Source: Wurfbainia villosa (lineage: Eukaryota > Streptophyta > Magnoliopsida > Zingiberales > Zingiberaceae). Taken from it: a stretch of 64,000 nt of DNA. The DNA is taken from the NCBI GenBank assembly GCA_025175895.1, contig CM046000.1, positions 91,682,753 to 91,746,752 on the forward strand, read 5' to 3'. A program made the translations under genes and the position numbers. This document shows positions 46,345 to 57,290 of this stretch, in pieces. How positions within the stretch are numbered: the first letter of the stretch is position 1; the number at the start of each line of letters is the position of its first letter. The notes below the pieces were generated by a model. That model ran no database searches. It was not told the origin of the DNA and saw only the letters and a list, made by a program, of their open reading frames with translations.

Positions 46345-49300
46345 TGTTGGGTTTTCCGAGCCGCAAAAACTGCTTTTTGCGTTGCGAAAACCTCGGAAGC
46401 CTGGCCACGGATCCGTGCGAAGATATAAAATTAAAACATGTATGTGTTTATAGATCCTAGATCTACCTTAGATCTACAAGATAGAGCGTTATCCTTGTAG
46501 CGACGCCCTTCGCTTATCCCGCTTGTCCAAAAGCTTCGCCGGAACTCAAGAGTGTCAAGTGCACACTCCTCTATTGGTATCCACACGGACAAATGGTGGA
46601 GAAAACACAACCTTGAGTGTGATAGCACCCTTTGGATGGTACGACCAAGATGAGGATTGGGAGAGCAAGCTTGAGAGGAAGAAGATCCAAGGAAGAAGAA
46701 GATGGAGTTACCACAAAATGAATTCATTCATCAAGTGGAGTGGCCGGCCATTTCAATACTTAGGGGGTTACATGCATGCATGTAACTCCAAGAGCCAATA
46801 ATTGGTCTCCCTCATGAGGTGGCACCACATGATAAGTCAATGATGATGTGGAACATCATCATTAGCCGGCCCCCATGTCATGTCACCATGACATGGCAAT
46901 TGGTTAAGTCAAAATTGAACATTCATCTTCCCTCTCAAGTCAAGTCAAACTTGACCTCTTATCTCCCATGGTTGATAAAATCTAACCACTTGATTCAAGT
47001 CAATTTGATTTAATGAATCTCTATTCATTAATTTAAATTGACTAAATGAATCAAATCTAAATTAGACTCATTTAACACTTGAATCAACTTGAGTCTAACT
47101 CAATTAGTCTAATTTGGATTACTCTTAATCCAATTTGGTTCATCCCATGAACCTAATCCTCATGGTTCATCATATGAACCTAATCTCCACCTAATTGCCC
47201 TTTGTGTGTGACCCTATAGGTTCTTGTAACGTTGGCAATGTCCCTAAACCGATTTAAAAACATAAGCAATGAGCGGTATCTAGCAACACATCATTGCTAC
47301 CCAAGTTACAAGAATGTTGAGCTCCAACATCACCTTTGTGACTACTAATTGTGACTCTCACAATATGTGACAATGTCCTTCTATCCTTGACATCAAGATT
47401 GACCAATTAAGACATAGACCGTGTCATCCTCGGTACAATCTATATCTTGAACTCCAAGTAGACTCACTCTAATCAAATGAGCTCAATATCTCATATTGAC
47501 TCATTTGGGCATGGCCATGCACTTTGTGGTCTCACTCTATCAAGAATAACGATGTCACTCCCATCATATAGGAGGGATAGATCACATCTACATCACTCAC
47601 ATCCCTCCACATAATTTGTTACATACCCAGTAATCGCCTTTATAGTCCACCCATTTACGGGTGACGTTTGACGAAGCCAAAGTATGCAACTCCTTATGTA
47701 GGGAACCATGGTGACTTCAGGTCCAAGAACTAATAGTCATACTAATAGTCACATGAGAAAGTATATGACACTCATATAACGATCCATGATACTTTCCCAT
47801 GGCGGGTCATTCAGTATACATTCTCCAATGCATACCCATGTATCAACTTGATATATCATATCCATGACTTGTGAGATCAAGTCATCGAGTTGACCTACAT
47901 GTTAGTCTCTATGCATTAACATTGTCCCTGAATGTTAATACTTGGCTAGGAATAATTAAGAGTAGTATTCTCTATATCATCTCATTATCTATTCAACCAA
48001 TAGATTGATATAGATAAGAACCTATTGGTGCAATCGGCCCAGGTCACGATTGACCAGGACTCGAGTTTGACTCGAATGATGTTTTGATGTTCGACAAAAA
48101 TATATGACAATGTAATTGTCAAGGTAAAGTCCAAGTCATGGGTACTTGGCATGGAAAGTCCAAGTGGAACACTTGGCATTTGGTAAAGTCCAAGTCTTGA
48201 GTACTTGACATGAAAAGTCCAAGTGGGACACTTGGCACATGAAAAGTCCAAGCATGGGTCTTGGCAATGTAAAAGTCCAACATGGGTTGGCAAGGGAAAG
48301 TCCAAGCTTGAGTCTTGGCATGAGAAGTCCAAGGGGTTTGATATTGGCTGCGTAAAGTCCAAGCGGGAGTCTTGGCAGCATAAGTCCAATGGTTGGCGGC
48401 GTAAAGTCCAAGCGGAGTCTTGGCAGCGTAAGTCCAATGTGCCTTGGCGGTGTAGACACCGTTAGCATGACATAGCCGAGGGAAGAACCTGGAAGCTAGC
48501 GCGATGGATGAACAAGTCATGGATGACTTGGAGGGATCCGAGAGGCGTGAGGCTGATGGAGGTGGCTAGAAAGCTTAGGTCTAGGCTAAGGGTGGTCTAG
48601 CAAGTATGGGGGCACCATACTTGGGTTAAAACCTCATGTTTGAGGTTGGCAGTCGACTGGCAATATGGCCGGTTAGACTACCGTGAGTCAACTTGAGTTC
48701 GACTGCCCGGCCTGAAATTGCTCTGCGATCAGCTCGAGGCGATCGGTGATGTCGATGCGATCGGCGCCAAGGGTCGGCAGTCGACTGCTAGTTCTGTGTC
48801 GAGCACAGAATGCTCCGTAGCCGACTGGCCAGTCGACTACGGGAGATGGCAGTCGACTGCCAATGTTGGCAGTCGACTGCCAAGAGTCCCGTTGGAACTT
48901 GTCCGACGTGGATTGAGCCGTTGTCTCACGACAACAGTGGCATCAGTCGACTGGGGACTTATGGCAGTCGACTGATAGGTGGAAATCCAGCCCGATGCAG
49001 GTCAAAAAGAGGAGCTCGTGGAGGATTTCATTATCAGTTCTTGGGGAGCTTTCTTGAGGCGATTTGAAGGCGATTTGCAGGCGCATTTCAGGGCCCTTCA
49101 ACCTCATCCAAGCAACCAACAAGCAAAGCGCTCAAACCCTAGTTTTGTAAAGTGTTCTTTACATTTCCTTTGTGTTTGCTTGTATTTCTTTCGTTTATTG
49201 TTGTAAATGTTTGTACGAGGTTTCTCCGCCTCCGACTTGTTGTCGAGAAGGAGTTTATTGATTAGTGATTGCATTGGCGTCGCTAGAGCTCGTTAGAGCT

Positions 49301-49646
49301 CGATCCATGGAGTAGGAACCGTTTCGGTTCCGAACCACGTTATATGATCGTGTTGTGATTGTGTGTCTTGTTATATTTATTTGTTATTACCATTCCGCTG
49401 TGCTAACAAGATTGTAGACAATCAAATGCGAAAGAATTCCATCTACGAACCGTCACGCGCTATTCACCTTCCCTCTAGCGGCGTCAAATATCTTACAGAA
49501 CCTTTTACTCAAGGATGTTATTATACTTAGTTTATTTGGCACCAATACAAGTAAATATAATAAACATGCCTTTATGAATAGGAATATGATACAATAAAGT
49601 TCATACAACAATCATCACATGATTGGCTCTAGGGCTTTCACTAACA
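46345..49646 (-). mobile_element. Copia-type solo LTR, TSD CTTAT, itself interrupted
   Basis: Plus-strand ends TGTTGGGTTTTCCGAG and TTTCACTAACA, with CTTAT at 46340-46344 and 49647-49651. After removing the inner LTR it is about 1.8 kb with no coding sequence, the size and text of an Angela/SIRE-like LTR (minus-strand start TGTTAGTGAAAGCCCTAG). No internal region is present. The reading frames in it (for example 46111-46428) span LTR borders and are not genes. Confidence 0.88.
48023..49497 (+). mobile_element. Solo LTR of the B family, TSD GAACC
   Basis: 1475 bp, reverse-oriented relative to B1. It begins TATTGGTGCAATCGG (B1 has TGTTGG) and ends GGCGTCAAATATCTTACA. GAACC is at 48018-48022 and 49498-49502. 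It contains the 29-bp-type repeat (48120-48440), intact CAGTCGACTG palindromes at 48778-48985 and a GATCG-rich patch at 48722-48772. It is the innermost insertion of a four-level nest. Confidence 0.92.
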
Positions 49647-50838
49647 CTTATGAGGTTTGTTGGTGGTTCTAACTCTAGTACAGTATCACACGGAGGAAGA
49701 GGAGGGTTGCTATGAGTCTTCTGAGGGAATTCTAGGATTGCAGTTTCGCTTGTGTGTCGCAGAACACACTATCAATTGAGTATTATCTAGATGTCTAACT
49801 ATGGTCTTGTAGAAGGGGCATCATACACTTCCCCAATGAGCCTTTGCATCTATCGGGAACTACCTCTGCCATACCAGGTCGACCCCTGGCTTTAGGATGG
49901 GATAGGTGGTACGATGATGTCGGATCAATCCCTATGACGAGTCGGAACGTGTCCCGTTTTTAACTCGATCACACCCTTCTATCCATGGTTACTGGAGATG
50001 AGGCCAACCCCTAAGTTCCTCTTTAATTCTCTTAAATCTTTGATACGAGGGTTGTCACCCCTCGTATCTGCTACACACAATAAATAGAAGACCAAAACAA
50101 ATAGCTATTGATCTAAACAATCACCAATTGCAAATATGAAATCAAGAACAGACATATATTTAAAATAGCATGTTCTATGCACACAAACTACTCCCTACTC
50201 CTAGAATTGGAGAATCTACTCCATAAATATGAGAAGAGAAACATAAAGCATAATTGAATTCATAGATACAATGCAAATTATGTAAGGAAAGTGAATCACA
50301 ATGCACTTTGGTTCTTCTCCCCGGTGTTGAAGCACAGAATTTGGTCCTCGAGCGGCCTCCTTCCTCCCCATTGCGAGTTTTCAAAGCTTTTTAGGGCGTC
50401 GGTGTGTCATCCCAGTCGTCGTGCCTCCCCCCTAGGGTTTGGGCATAGCTTCTTTTATATAGACATGAGACTGGATCTTCCCGAACCCTGGAAAAAACTG
50501 AATTGCATCGAAATTGCCCCAACACCACACGATCGTGTGGATTCACACGGCCAGGCCGTGTGTGGCACTGGTGTGTGCTCTGGGGCTGGTCGTGTGGATT
50601 CACAGGGCCAGGTTGTGTCCTTTTATTCTAGCTGCCAAATGCCTTCCTTTTGCTCAAAAAATGTGTCATTTTCCTCGTAGAATATTGTCCTGCACACAAA
50701 AGTACAAGGAGAAGATCTCCGAACCAGAAAATAGAAAATGCATTCAAAATAAAGTGAAATATGCAAAAATCAAATATAAAATGCAATGTGATTTGAGCAA
50801 AAATTACTCCTAAAACCCTATATGTTTTGCTCACATCA

Positions 50839-51284
50839 ATTCCCCAAACTTAAGTCTTTGCTTGTCCTCAAGCAATACTCAGTGCCATAAAATTTTAAAA
50901 ATGTATTGTTCCATACTTAGCATGTTAACTAGATTTATCAAGTGGTATTTTCAATCAAAGAAAATAGATATGCTCTACAAATTCACTAAGTTATCTTCTC
51001 GTGCGTGTGCTTAGCAAATCTCCTTAAGGGATACTCGTTCCAAAGTATGTTAAGTCGTCATCTTATAGCTCCAGGAAACGAATGCTCAAAAACAAGTCGT
51101 CATCTTATAGCTCCAGGATACAAGTTCTTTCTAGCCCTAATTCATGCTCAAAATGCTAAATGCTAGAAATCAAAGTTCAAATTACAAAAACGAATGCAAT
51201 TAAGTCAAAAACAAGTAAAAACTAAACTTGGGTTGCCTCCCAAGAAGCGTTTTATTTAAGGTCTTTTAGCTCGACCATAATCCA
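50839..51284 (-). other. Polypurine tract and post-pol untranslated region of the Athila-like element
   Basis: The polypurine tract (minus strand AGTTTGGGGAAT at 50850-50839) and the GAGGACAAGCAAAG motif (50874-50861) match the Athila consensus. At 51260-51229 the minus strand reads CTTAAATAAAACGCTTCTTGGG and then AGGCAACCC, the text that normally follows the end of pol. It comes within 25 bases of the protease frame end. Confidence 0.75.
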
Positions 51285-51956
51285 TTATCTCAACTTGGCT
51301 CTGGAGGTTCTGTAAATCCATTCATCCATCTCGAATTCTTTGTCTTCAGGTGAAGCAGTCATTACCCCGCATGAGGTATACCCATCTACGAAGGGATGCC
51401 TACACTCCGATTGGTTAAATATGATGATCTCGTCGTCTACTTCCAAGGAGATATTGTGTGTCTTCACGTCTATGCATGCTCCCGCAGTCACCAGAAAGGG
51501 TCTTCCGAAAATGATGGGATTCTGGGGGTTTGGTCCTATGTCTAGTACAATAAAATCCATGGGTATCACGAAATTCTCAATGACCATAGGCACATATGCT
51601 AGCATGCCAACGAGTTCCTTGACTGAGTCATCCACCATGCGAATACCAAGGCCCATTGGTTGGATGCCACTCAGTCCCATCTTCAGATAGAGTGCATAGT
51701 GCATCACGCTAACCGATGACCCTAAATCGCACAATGCTTCATTCACGCTCTCACCATAAATCTGGCATGGTATAACAAATTCACCAGGGTCCTCTAGCTT
51801 GGGTGGGATTTTATCTTCAATTTCAGTCTGATTTGGTAATGTTGATATCATGGCTACACACCCCTTGGTGAATCTGTTCTTCTGACCTACTCTCTCACCG
51901 CATATTCCCTCTTCCTTGACTTTACTTGGCTCAGGTAATGACGGAGAGCTATCCAT
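51285..51956 (-). CDS. Athila-type retropepsin (protease) domain
   Basis: An open 223-residue frame. Residues 55-80 (PPKLEDPGEFVIPCQIYG) lead to ALCDLGSSVSVM, the DLG active-site form typical of Athila, then GMLAYVPMVIENFVIPMDFI and the closing IIFGRPFLVTAGACID motif. The domain is complete and uninterrupted. It is expected to cleave Gag-Pol in assembling particles. The frame ends right after the protease (KLR-like text), where RT would follow in an autonomous element. The start is arbitrary because it is the inner part of a gag-pol polyprotein; a stop separates it from gag. Confidence 0.8.
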   Translation of the reverse strand: MDSSPSLPEPSKVKEEGICGERVGQKNRFTKGCVAMISTLPNQTEIEDKIPPKLEDPGEFVIPCQIYGESVNEALCDLGSSVSVMHYALYLKMGLSGIQPMGLGIRMVDDSVKELVGMLAYVPMVIENFVIPMDFIVLDIGPNPQNPIIFGRPFLVTAGACIDVKTHNISLEVDDEIIIFNQSECRHPFVDGYTSCGVMTASPEDKEFEMDEWIYRTSRAKLR

Positions 51957-52103
51957 AGTTTGTGATACGGTTTAGGCTATTTGGGCCACCTGAGTTTCCA
52001 ACATCTTCATGTGACTTGCAAGGCCATAAACAATAGTCTTCAAATCCCTAAGTGACTCTTCTGATTTTTTATGTTAGCGTCAAAATTATGCGTTGGCCTT
52101 AGT

Positions 52104-53266
52104 TTAGGTAGCAATGAAGTCTTCCATCTTTAGTTCTAGTCTAGACTTTTGTGGTTGTTGCTGCCTATATCCTTCTGATGGTTGGAAATCCCCCGAGTTA
52201 TTCCGATAGGAAAATTTTGGGTGGTTCCTCCATCCAGGATTGTAAGTGTTGGAGTATGGGTTATTGGGCCTTTGATTATGGTCCCCAACTGCATCGACAT
52301 GATCGATCTGCTCTTCTAAGGTGCCCTGCCCTCTATAATAGTCCTCTTGATATGTTGATGCTCCCTCTCCAAAGGTATTGGCCGCACATGCAGAATTAGG
52401 GTTTAAAGAGTCAAACCGCCTGCTATGTGCGTCCATCCTCGCTGCTAGGTGGTCTACGGAGTTGACAACATATCATCCCGTTGCAGGAGCTGGGTGACTA
52501 CGCTCGGAAGTCCATTGATGGTGGTTCTGGGTCACCTCTTCAATCATCTCCTCCACTTCCTCGATAGTCTTGTTCATTAGCGCTCCTCCTGTAACAGAAT
52601 CGAGAGATACCTTTGTAGCATACGTGATCCCATTATAGAAGATGTGGATCACCAACCACCATTTTAGTCTATGATGGGGGCATTGGTAGAGTAGCCCCTT
52701 GTAGCGATCTCAGGCTTCGAATAAAGACTCCCCTTCCTTCTGACAAAAGCTAGTAATTAAATGGCACATGTGAGAAGTCTTGTTTGGTGGGAAAAATTTG
52801 TTCAAAAATTGTTGCTCACACTGCTTTCATGTAGTAATACTTCTCGATGGCAAGGAGTGAAGCCATGCCTTAGCCTTATCCCGCAATGAGAAAGGGAATA
52901 GGCTCAGGTGGATCGCGTCGACAGGTACTCCATTGATCTTCAACATCGAGCAAATTTCCAAAAATGTCTCCAGGTGCCGATTCGGGTCATCAGTTGTAGC
53001 TCTCTCAAATTGACTTTGCTGGACCATGCGTATGAGCGCAGGTTTAAGCTCAAAGTTATTGGCCGAAATCGATGGTCCAGATATGCTCGGCTTATATATT
53101 CTCGGGCACTAGGGGCTGCATAGTCTCGCAGAGGCCGGCTACCTAAGTTCACTGCGGATGTATCTTGGTCCTCCATCCTCTTCTGTTCAGCTCTCCTACG
53201 ATGGTAGGTTCTTTCAATCTCTGGGTCTATCGGAAATAGATTTTTCGATCCTAAGCGTCTATGCAT
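52104..53266 (-). pseudogene. Athila gag, broken
   Basis: Pieces in order on the minus strand: an N-terminal part in 53266-52940 (DPEIERTYHRRRAEQKRMED), the retrotransposon-gag core in another frame at 53027-52827 (DPNRHLETFLEICSMLKING, SLFPFSLRDKAKAWLHSLPS), 52655-52473 (the TGGALMNKTIEEVEEMIEEV helix), and the hallmark NPYSNTYNPGWRNHPKFSYRNN in 52436-52104. Several frameshifts and stops separate them. The family is clear, and no function is expected. Confidence 0.85.
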
Positions 53267-53524
53267 ACGAAGAACCGAGCCACTAAATTAGGAGTATACC
53301 TAATGCTCAAAAATAAAAAATAAACTAGTCTAAATGCTAAATCAAATGCAGAAAATTTAAACTGAAGGTAACTACTGAAATTAATCTAAACTTAATCTAA
53401 ATATTGAAAATCTAAAGCTGAAGTAAATGAAATAAAAAAAAAAAATAAAAGTAAAGCAAACAAATAAATCTAACATAAGTCTGATCCAACTATCCACCTC
53501 TTGATTAGATATCGAATCAATCAG

Positions 53525-53542
53525 TCCCCGGCAACAGCGCCA
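53525..53542 (-). other. Primer binding site (tRNA-Asp type) of the Athila-like element
   Basis: The minus strand reads TGGCGCTGTTGCCGGGGA, one base from the common Athila site TGGCGCCGTTGCCGGGGA. It lies nine bases from the 5' LTR end. Confidence 0.88.
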
Positions 53543-53551
53543 AAAACTTAA

Positions 53552-54602
53552 TGCACGCGAACGCGTCCTCAAATCTCGTGACAGGAACCGTCGAGGACTC
53601 GAAGCGCGCACTCGCGCTCAATGCCCACAAGTGCATGGATGTCGTTAAGTAATAAAAAGATTATCGATCCCACAGGGACTGAGATTCGAGTACCAATTGT
53701 TCAGTGGACGTTATTGTTCGGAGTTTAATGTTAAGGGTTGTGCTAATGAGGTTTGTCGACGGTCCTAACTCTAGTATGATGTCACACGGAGGAAGAGAAG
53801 GGTTGCTACGAGTCTTCTGAGGGAATTCTATGATTTCGATTTCGCTTGTGTGTCATAAAATACGTTATCAATTGAGTATTATCTAGACGTCTAACTATTG
53901 TCTTGTGGAAGGGGAATCATACACTTTCCCGATGAGCCTTCGCATCTATCGAGAACTACCTCTACCATACCAGGTCGACCCCTGGCTTTAGGACGGGATA
54001 CGAGGTACGAGGATGTCAGATCAATCCCTGTGACGAGTCAGAACGTGTCCCGTTTCTGACTCTATCACGCCCTTCTATCCACGGTTACCGGAGATGAGGT
54101 CAACCCCTAGGTTCCTCCCTAATTATCCTAAATCTTTGATACGAGGGTTGTCACCCCTCGTATCGGCTACGTACAGTAAATAGAAGACCAAAACAAATAG
54201 CTATCGATCTAAACAATCACCAATTGCAAATATGAAATCAAGAACAGACATATATTTGAAATAGCATGTTCTACGCACACAAACTACTCTCTAATCCTAG
54301 AATTAAAGAATCTACTCCATAAATACAAGAAGAGAAACACAAAGCATAATTGAATTCATAGATACAATGTAAATTATGTAAGGAAAGCGAATTACAATGC
54401 ACTTTGTTCTTCTCCCCGACATTGAAGCGCAGAATTTGATCCTCGAGCGACCTCCTTCCTCCCAGTTGCAAGTTTCCGAAGCTTTTTAAGGCGTCGGTGT
54501 GCCATCCTGGCCGTCGTGCCTCCCCTCTAGGGTTTGGCCGTAGCTTCCTTTATATAGACATGAGGCTGGATCATCCCGAACCCTGGAAAAAACTGAATCG
54601 CA
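53552..54602 (-). repeat. 5' LTR of the Athila-like element, truncated
   Basis: Aligns with 46149-46344 plus 49652-50520. Homology stops at about 54602 (AACTGAATCGCA), so the outer 300 bp of the LTR are lost. The sequence that follows is unrelated and belongs to the next LTR. Confidence 0.85.
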
Positions 54603-54637
54603 AAATTTCATCACAAACCTTGAATATGAAATTCTAC

Positions 54638-55527
54638 CAAGGGTGGTCTAGCAAATATGAGGGCGTCATACTTGGTGTTAAAACCTCATGGATGATGTTA
54701 TCAGTTGACTAATATTATGACCAGTCGATTGGAGTTCGACTGCAGGAAATGACTTGGCTTGCCCGCGGATTAGGTAGTCGGTGATGGTACGATCGATCGG
54801 CCCGATATGGTCGGCAATCGGTGATAGTCGATGTCGCGTTCTGAAGGTTCGAGTCACGTTAGGGGTTTGTGATCAGTGATGGCTCGATCAGTCGATTGAT
54901 ATGCATGATCAGTCGACTGATGGTCTATCCGTTGGAACTTATCCAACGTGGCTCGGGTCGTTATGAGACAACGGCTACAGGAGCAGTTGACTGATGGTCT
55001 CGATCAGTCGACTGCTAGGCAGAATTCAGCCCAAGGTGAAGCTTTAAAAGGAGCTCGTGGAGGAGGATTTGGCCAAGGTTCCTTGATGCGATTTGGAAGG
55101 GATTTGCTGCTGCAATCTAGACCTTCAAGACTCTTCTCAAACAATTAAAGATCAAGCAATCAAAAGCTCTTTGTAAAGTTTTCTTTACTTGCATTTTAGT
55201 GTATTTTCTTGTATTTATATTGTATTACTTTTGTAATCGTTGTAAGAGGTTTCTCCGCCTCCGACTTGTTGTCGAGAAGGAGTATTTGTGATTATTAGTG
55301 GTGTTTGACATCGCTAAAGCTCGTTCGAGCCCAACCCGTGGAGTAGGAACCTTGAGATTCCAAACCATGTTATATCTTGGTGTATTGGTCTTGTGATTGT
55401 CGTGTTTTATTCTTGTTATTATTATTTCCGTTGCGCTAACACAATTTGTAGAAATGGACGATTTCCACCTTCATCAACCAACATGCTATCCCCCCCCCCC
55501 CCTCTAGCGACGATCAATTCCCCAACA
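54638..55527 (+). repeat. LTR fragment related to the B family, 5' truncated
   Basis: Begins at AAGGGTGGTCTAGCAAATATG, matching the middle of the B-type LTRs (48586 on), and runs to a CCCCAACA end. It has the AGTCGACTGATGG palindromes at 54912-55015, a GATCG-rich patch at 54770-54900, a weak TTTAAAAGG box at 55045, and a run of 14 C at about 55490 next to the CTCTAGCGACGATC edge. There is no matching start, internal region or target duplication. Confidence 0.75.
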
Positions 55528-57290
55528 CATGACTAGTGGATAGTATGGGACATCCAAGTGTTGGGTTACGTAACACCAAGGTCATATGAGGGAGATTATT
55601 GGAGAAATCTAAGTCGGTCAAGTTTGACCAGACACTTGGTGTGAAGAAGTTCAAGTATAGTGACTTACAAGGAAAAGTCCAAGTATGGATACTTGGCAAG
55701 AAAAAGTTCAAATATAGATACTTGGAAAGGGAAAATCTAAGTCGATCAAGGGAGACCGGACACTTGGTGTTGGAAAGACCAATGAGGAGTTGGCGAGGGA
55801 AGCCTCGGTAGGTCTGAGAGACCGTGCTTGGCGAGTGAAGTCCCAAATAAGGAGTCTTGGCAAATGAAGTCCCGGACGAAGAGTCTTGGCAAATGACGTC
55901 CCGGACAAGGAGTCTTGGCAAGTGAAGACCCGGACGAGGAGAAGACTCGAACAAGGAATCGTAGCAAATGAAGACCCAGAAGAGGAGTCTTGGAAAATGA
56001 AGTCCTGGACAATTAGTCTTGGCAAGTGAAGTCCCGGACGAGGAGTCTTGATAAGTGAAGACCCAAACGAGGAGTCTTGGCAGTGAAGTCCTGGAGGCAT
56101 GACCTCTTGGTAGTAAAGTCGTAGAGGCGTCGCCTCTTGGCAAAGGTAGACTCGATAGCATGACATAGATGATGGAAGCACTTGAAAGTTAGCACAAAGG
56201 TGAGGAGTCGGGGACTCGAACCAAAGGTGTTAGGCTGATTGAAGTGGGTTGAAGGCTTAGGTCTAAGCTAAGGGTAAGTGTCAAGTGTGAAGGTACTTGT
56301 GTTAAATCTCAATTTTGAGGTCTACCAGTCGACTGATGGCATTGGCCAGTCGACTGGTCAAGTGCTCGGATAGTCAGGATCTTGGGGAGCAAACCAAGTC
56401 GAGTTGGCACCTCAACTGGAAGTGGGTGGACGAGCGGAGCTCGGGTGCACAGTGCTCTGGAAGCACTCGACCAGTACCTCAACTAGACTCTAGTCTAGGT
56501 GGCGCCTTGACTAGAGGCACTCGACCAACACCTCTACTAGATCTAGGAGCAGGCATGACAGCAACCGCTCAGAAGCGAAGCATGCTCGACCAACACCTCG
56601 ACTAGGTTCTAGTCGAGGTGGCACCTTGATTGGATCACTCGACTAGCACCTCGACTGGATCTAGGACAGACATTAAAACAGTCGATCATAAGCAAGGTAG
56701 ACTCGACCAGCACCTTGACTGGGGTAGAAGTCGAGGTGGTGCCTCGATTGGTGAAGCGACCGTTGCGCTGCAATGCTCGGAATCAGGAGGTTTCGATGGG
56801 GTTTATAAGAGGGAGGCTTGTGGATGTTTTGGGCCATCGGTTCTTGGAGTTCTTGAAGGGGAAATATTGTTGCTTTCTAGACCTTAAAAGCACCTCATAT
56901 CAACCAAATTATCAAGCAATCAAAAGTGCTCTTGTAAAGTGATTTTTATTTTTTATTTCATTCTTACATTGCATTTGGTTGTTTCTTCTTGTAAACTCTT
57001 TATTGTAAGAGGTTTCTCTACCTCCGGAGTATTTCTGAGAAGGAGAAAGTTGAGTGGTGGTGTGTATCACTAGAGCTCGCTAAAGTTCGGCCATGGAGTA
57101 GGAACTAGGATTCCGGACCACCTAAAATCCGTGTGTCGTATTTGTGTTGTGTTTTGTGCTTGTATTTGTATTAGTATTTGTATTTCCACTGCGTATTAAT
57201 GATTATAGACAAGCACGACGAATCCAAGAAAAGAAATTGACGAATCTCTATTCACCCCCCCCCCCTAGCGACGCCATATCGATCCCTACA
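55528..57290 (+). mobile_element. LTR with a remnant of its internal region (polypurine tract)
   Basis: 55528-55596 looks like the end of an internal region (ATATGAGGGAGAT). The LTR proper starts TATTGGAGAAATC at 55597 (expected TGTTGGAG) and ends GATCCCTACA at 57290, about 1.7 kb. It contains a diverged tandem array of GAGTCTTGGCAAGTGAAG-like units (55850-56130), a CTCGACTAG-rich block (56465-56735), and a run of 10 C near 57257. No coding domains. Confidence 0.75.
55845..56135 (+). repeat. Diverged short tandem repeats in LTR
   Basis: Units like GAGTCTTGGCAAGTGAAG plus CCCGGAC, about 30-33 bp, repeated roughly nine times with point changes. They are spaced much like the CCAAGACCCATGCTTGG arrays of the B family (TCTTGGCA is shared), so they may be an older form of the same array. 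The long frames here on the minus strand are chance frames. Confidence 0.75.

Larger units (their letters stand above)
46149..50838 (-). repeat. 3' LTR of the Athila-like element, interrupted 46345-49646
   Basis: The two parts (46149-46344 and 49652-50838) align with 53552-54602 in order. The plus-strand left end reads TACACGCGAATGCG where the partner has TGCACGCGAACGCG, so the terminal TG has changed. The right end is GCTCACATCA. The minus strand has a TATATAAA-like box in the TTTATATAGACATGAG stretch near 50453. CACACGGCCAGGCCGTGTG near 50547 is a good palindrome. Confidence 0.85.
46149..54602 (-). mobile_element. Athila-like Ty3/gypsy element reduced to gag and protease
   Basis: On the minus strand: truncated 5' LTR (54602-53552), tRNA-Asp-type primer site, gag (53266 to about 52104), protease (51956-51285), post-pol untranslated region, polypurine tract (50855-50839), and a 3' LTR (50838-46149) interrupted by a nested solo LTR. 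The internal part is only 2.7 kb because RT, RNase H, integrase and the env-like frame are missing. It lies at the right edge of the Tat element. Confidence 0.88.

Noticed and set aside
46111..46428. 105-residue frame
   Set aside because: It crosses the border of two LTRs at 46344/46345.
48718..49206. Plus-strand frames of 75-85 residues
   Set aside because: Inside a solo LTR with clear TG-CA type ends and a target duplication.
51285..51956. Host aspartic protease gene
   Set aside because: The DLGSS motif, short length and neighbouring NPYSNTYNPGWRNHP gag text show it belongs to an Athila-like element.
55514..56195. Minus-strand frames of 157-215 residues
   Set aside because: Ser/Leu/Pro-rich translation of a diverged tandem repeat in an LTR; it crosses the LTR edge.
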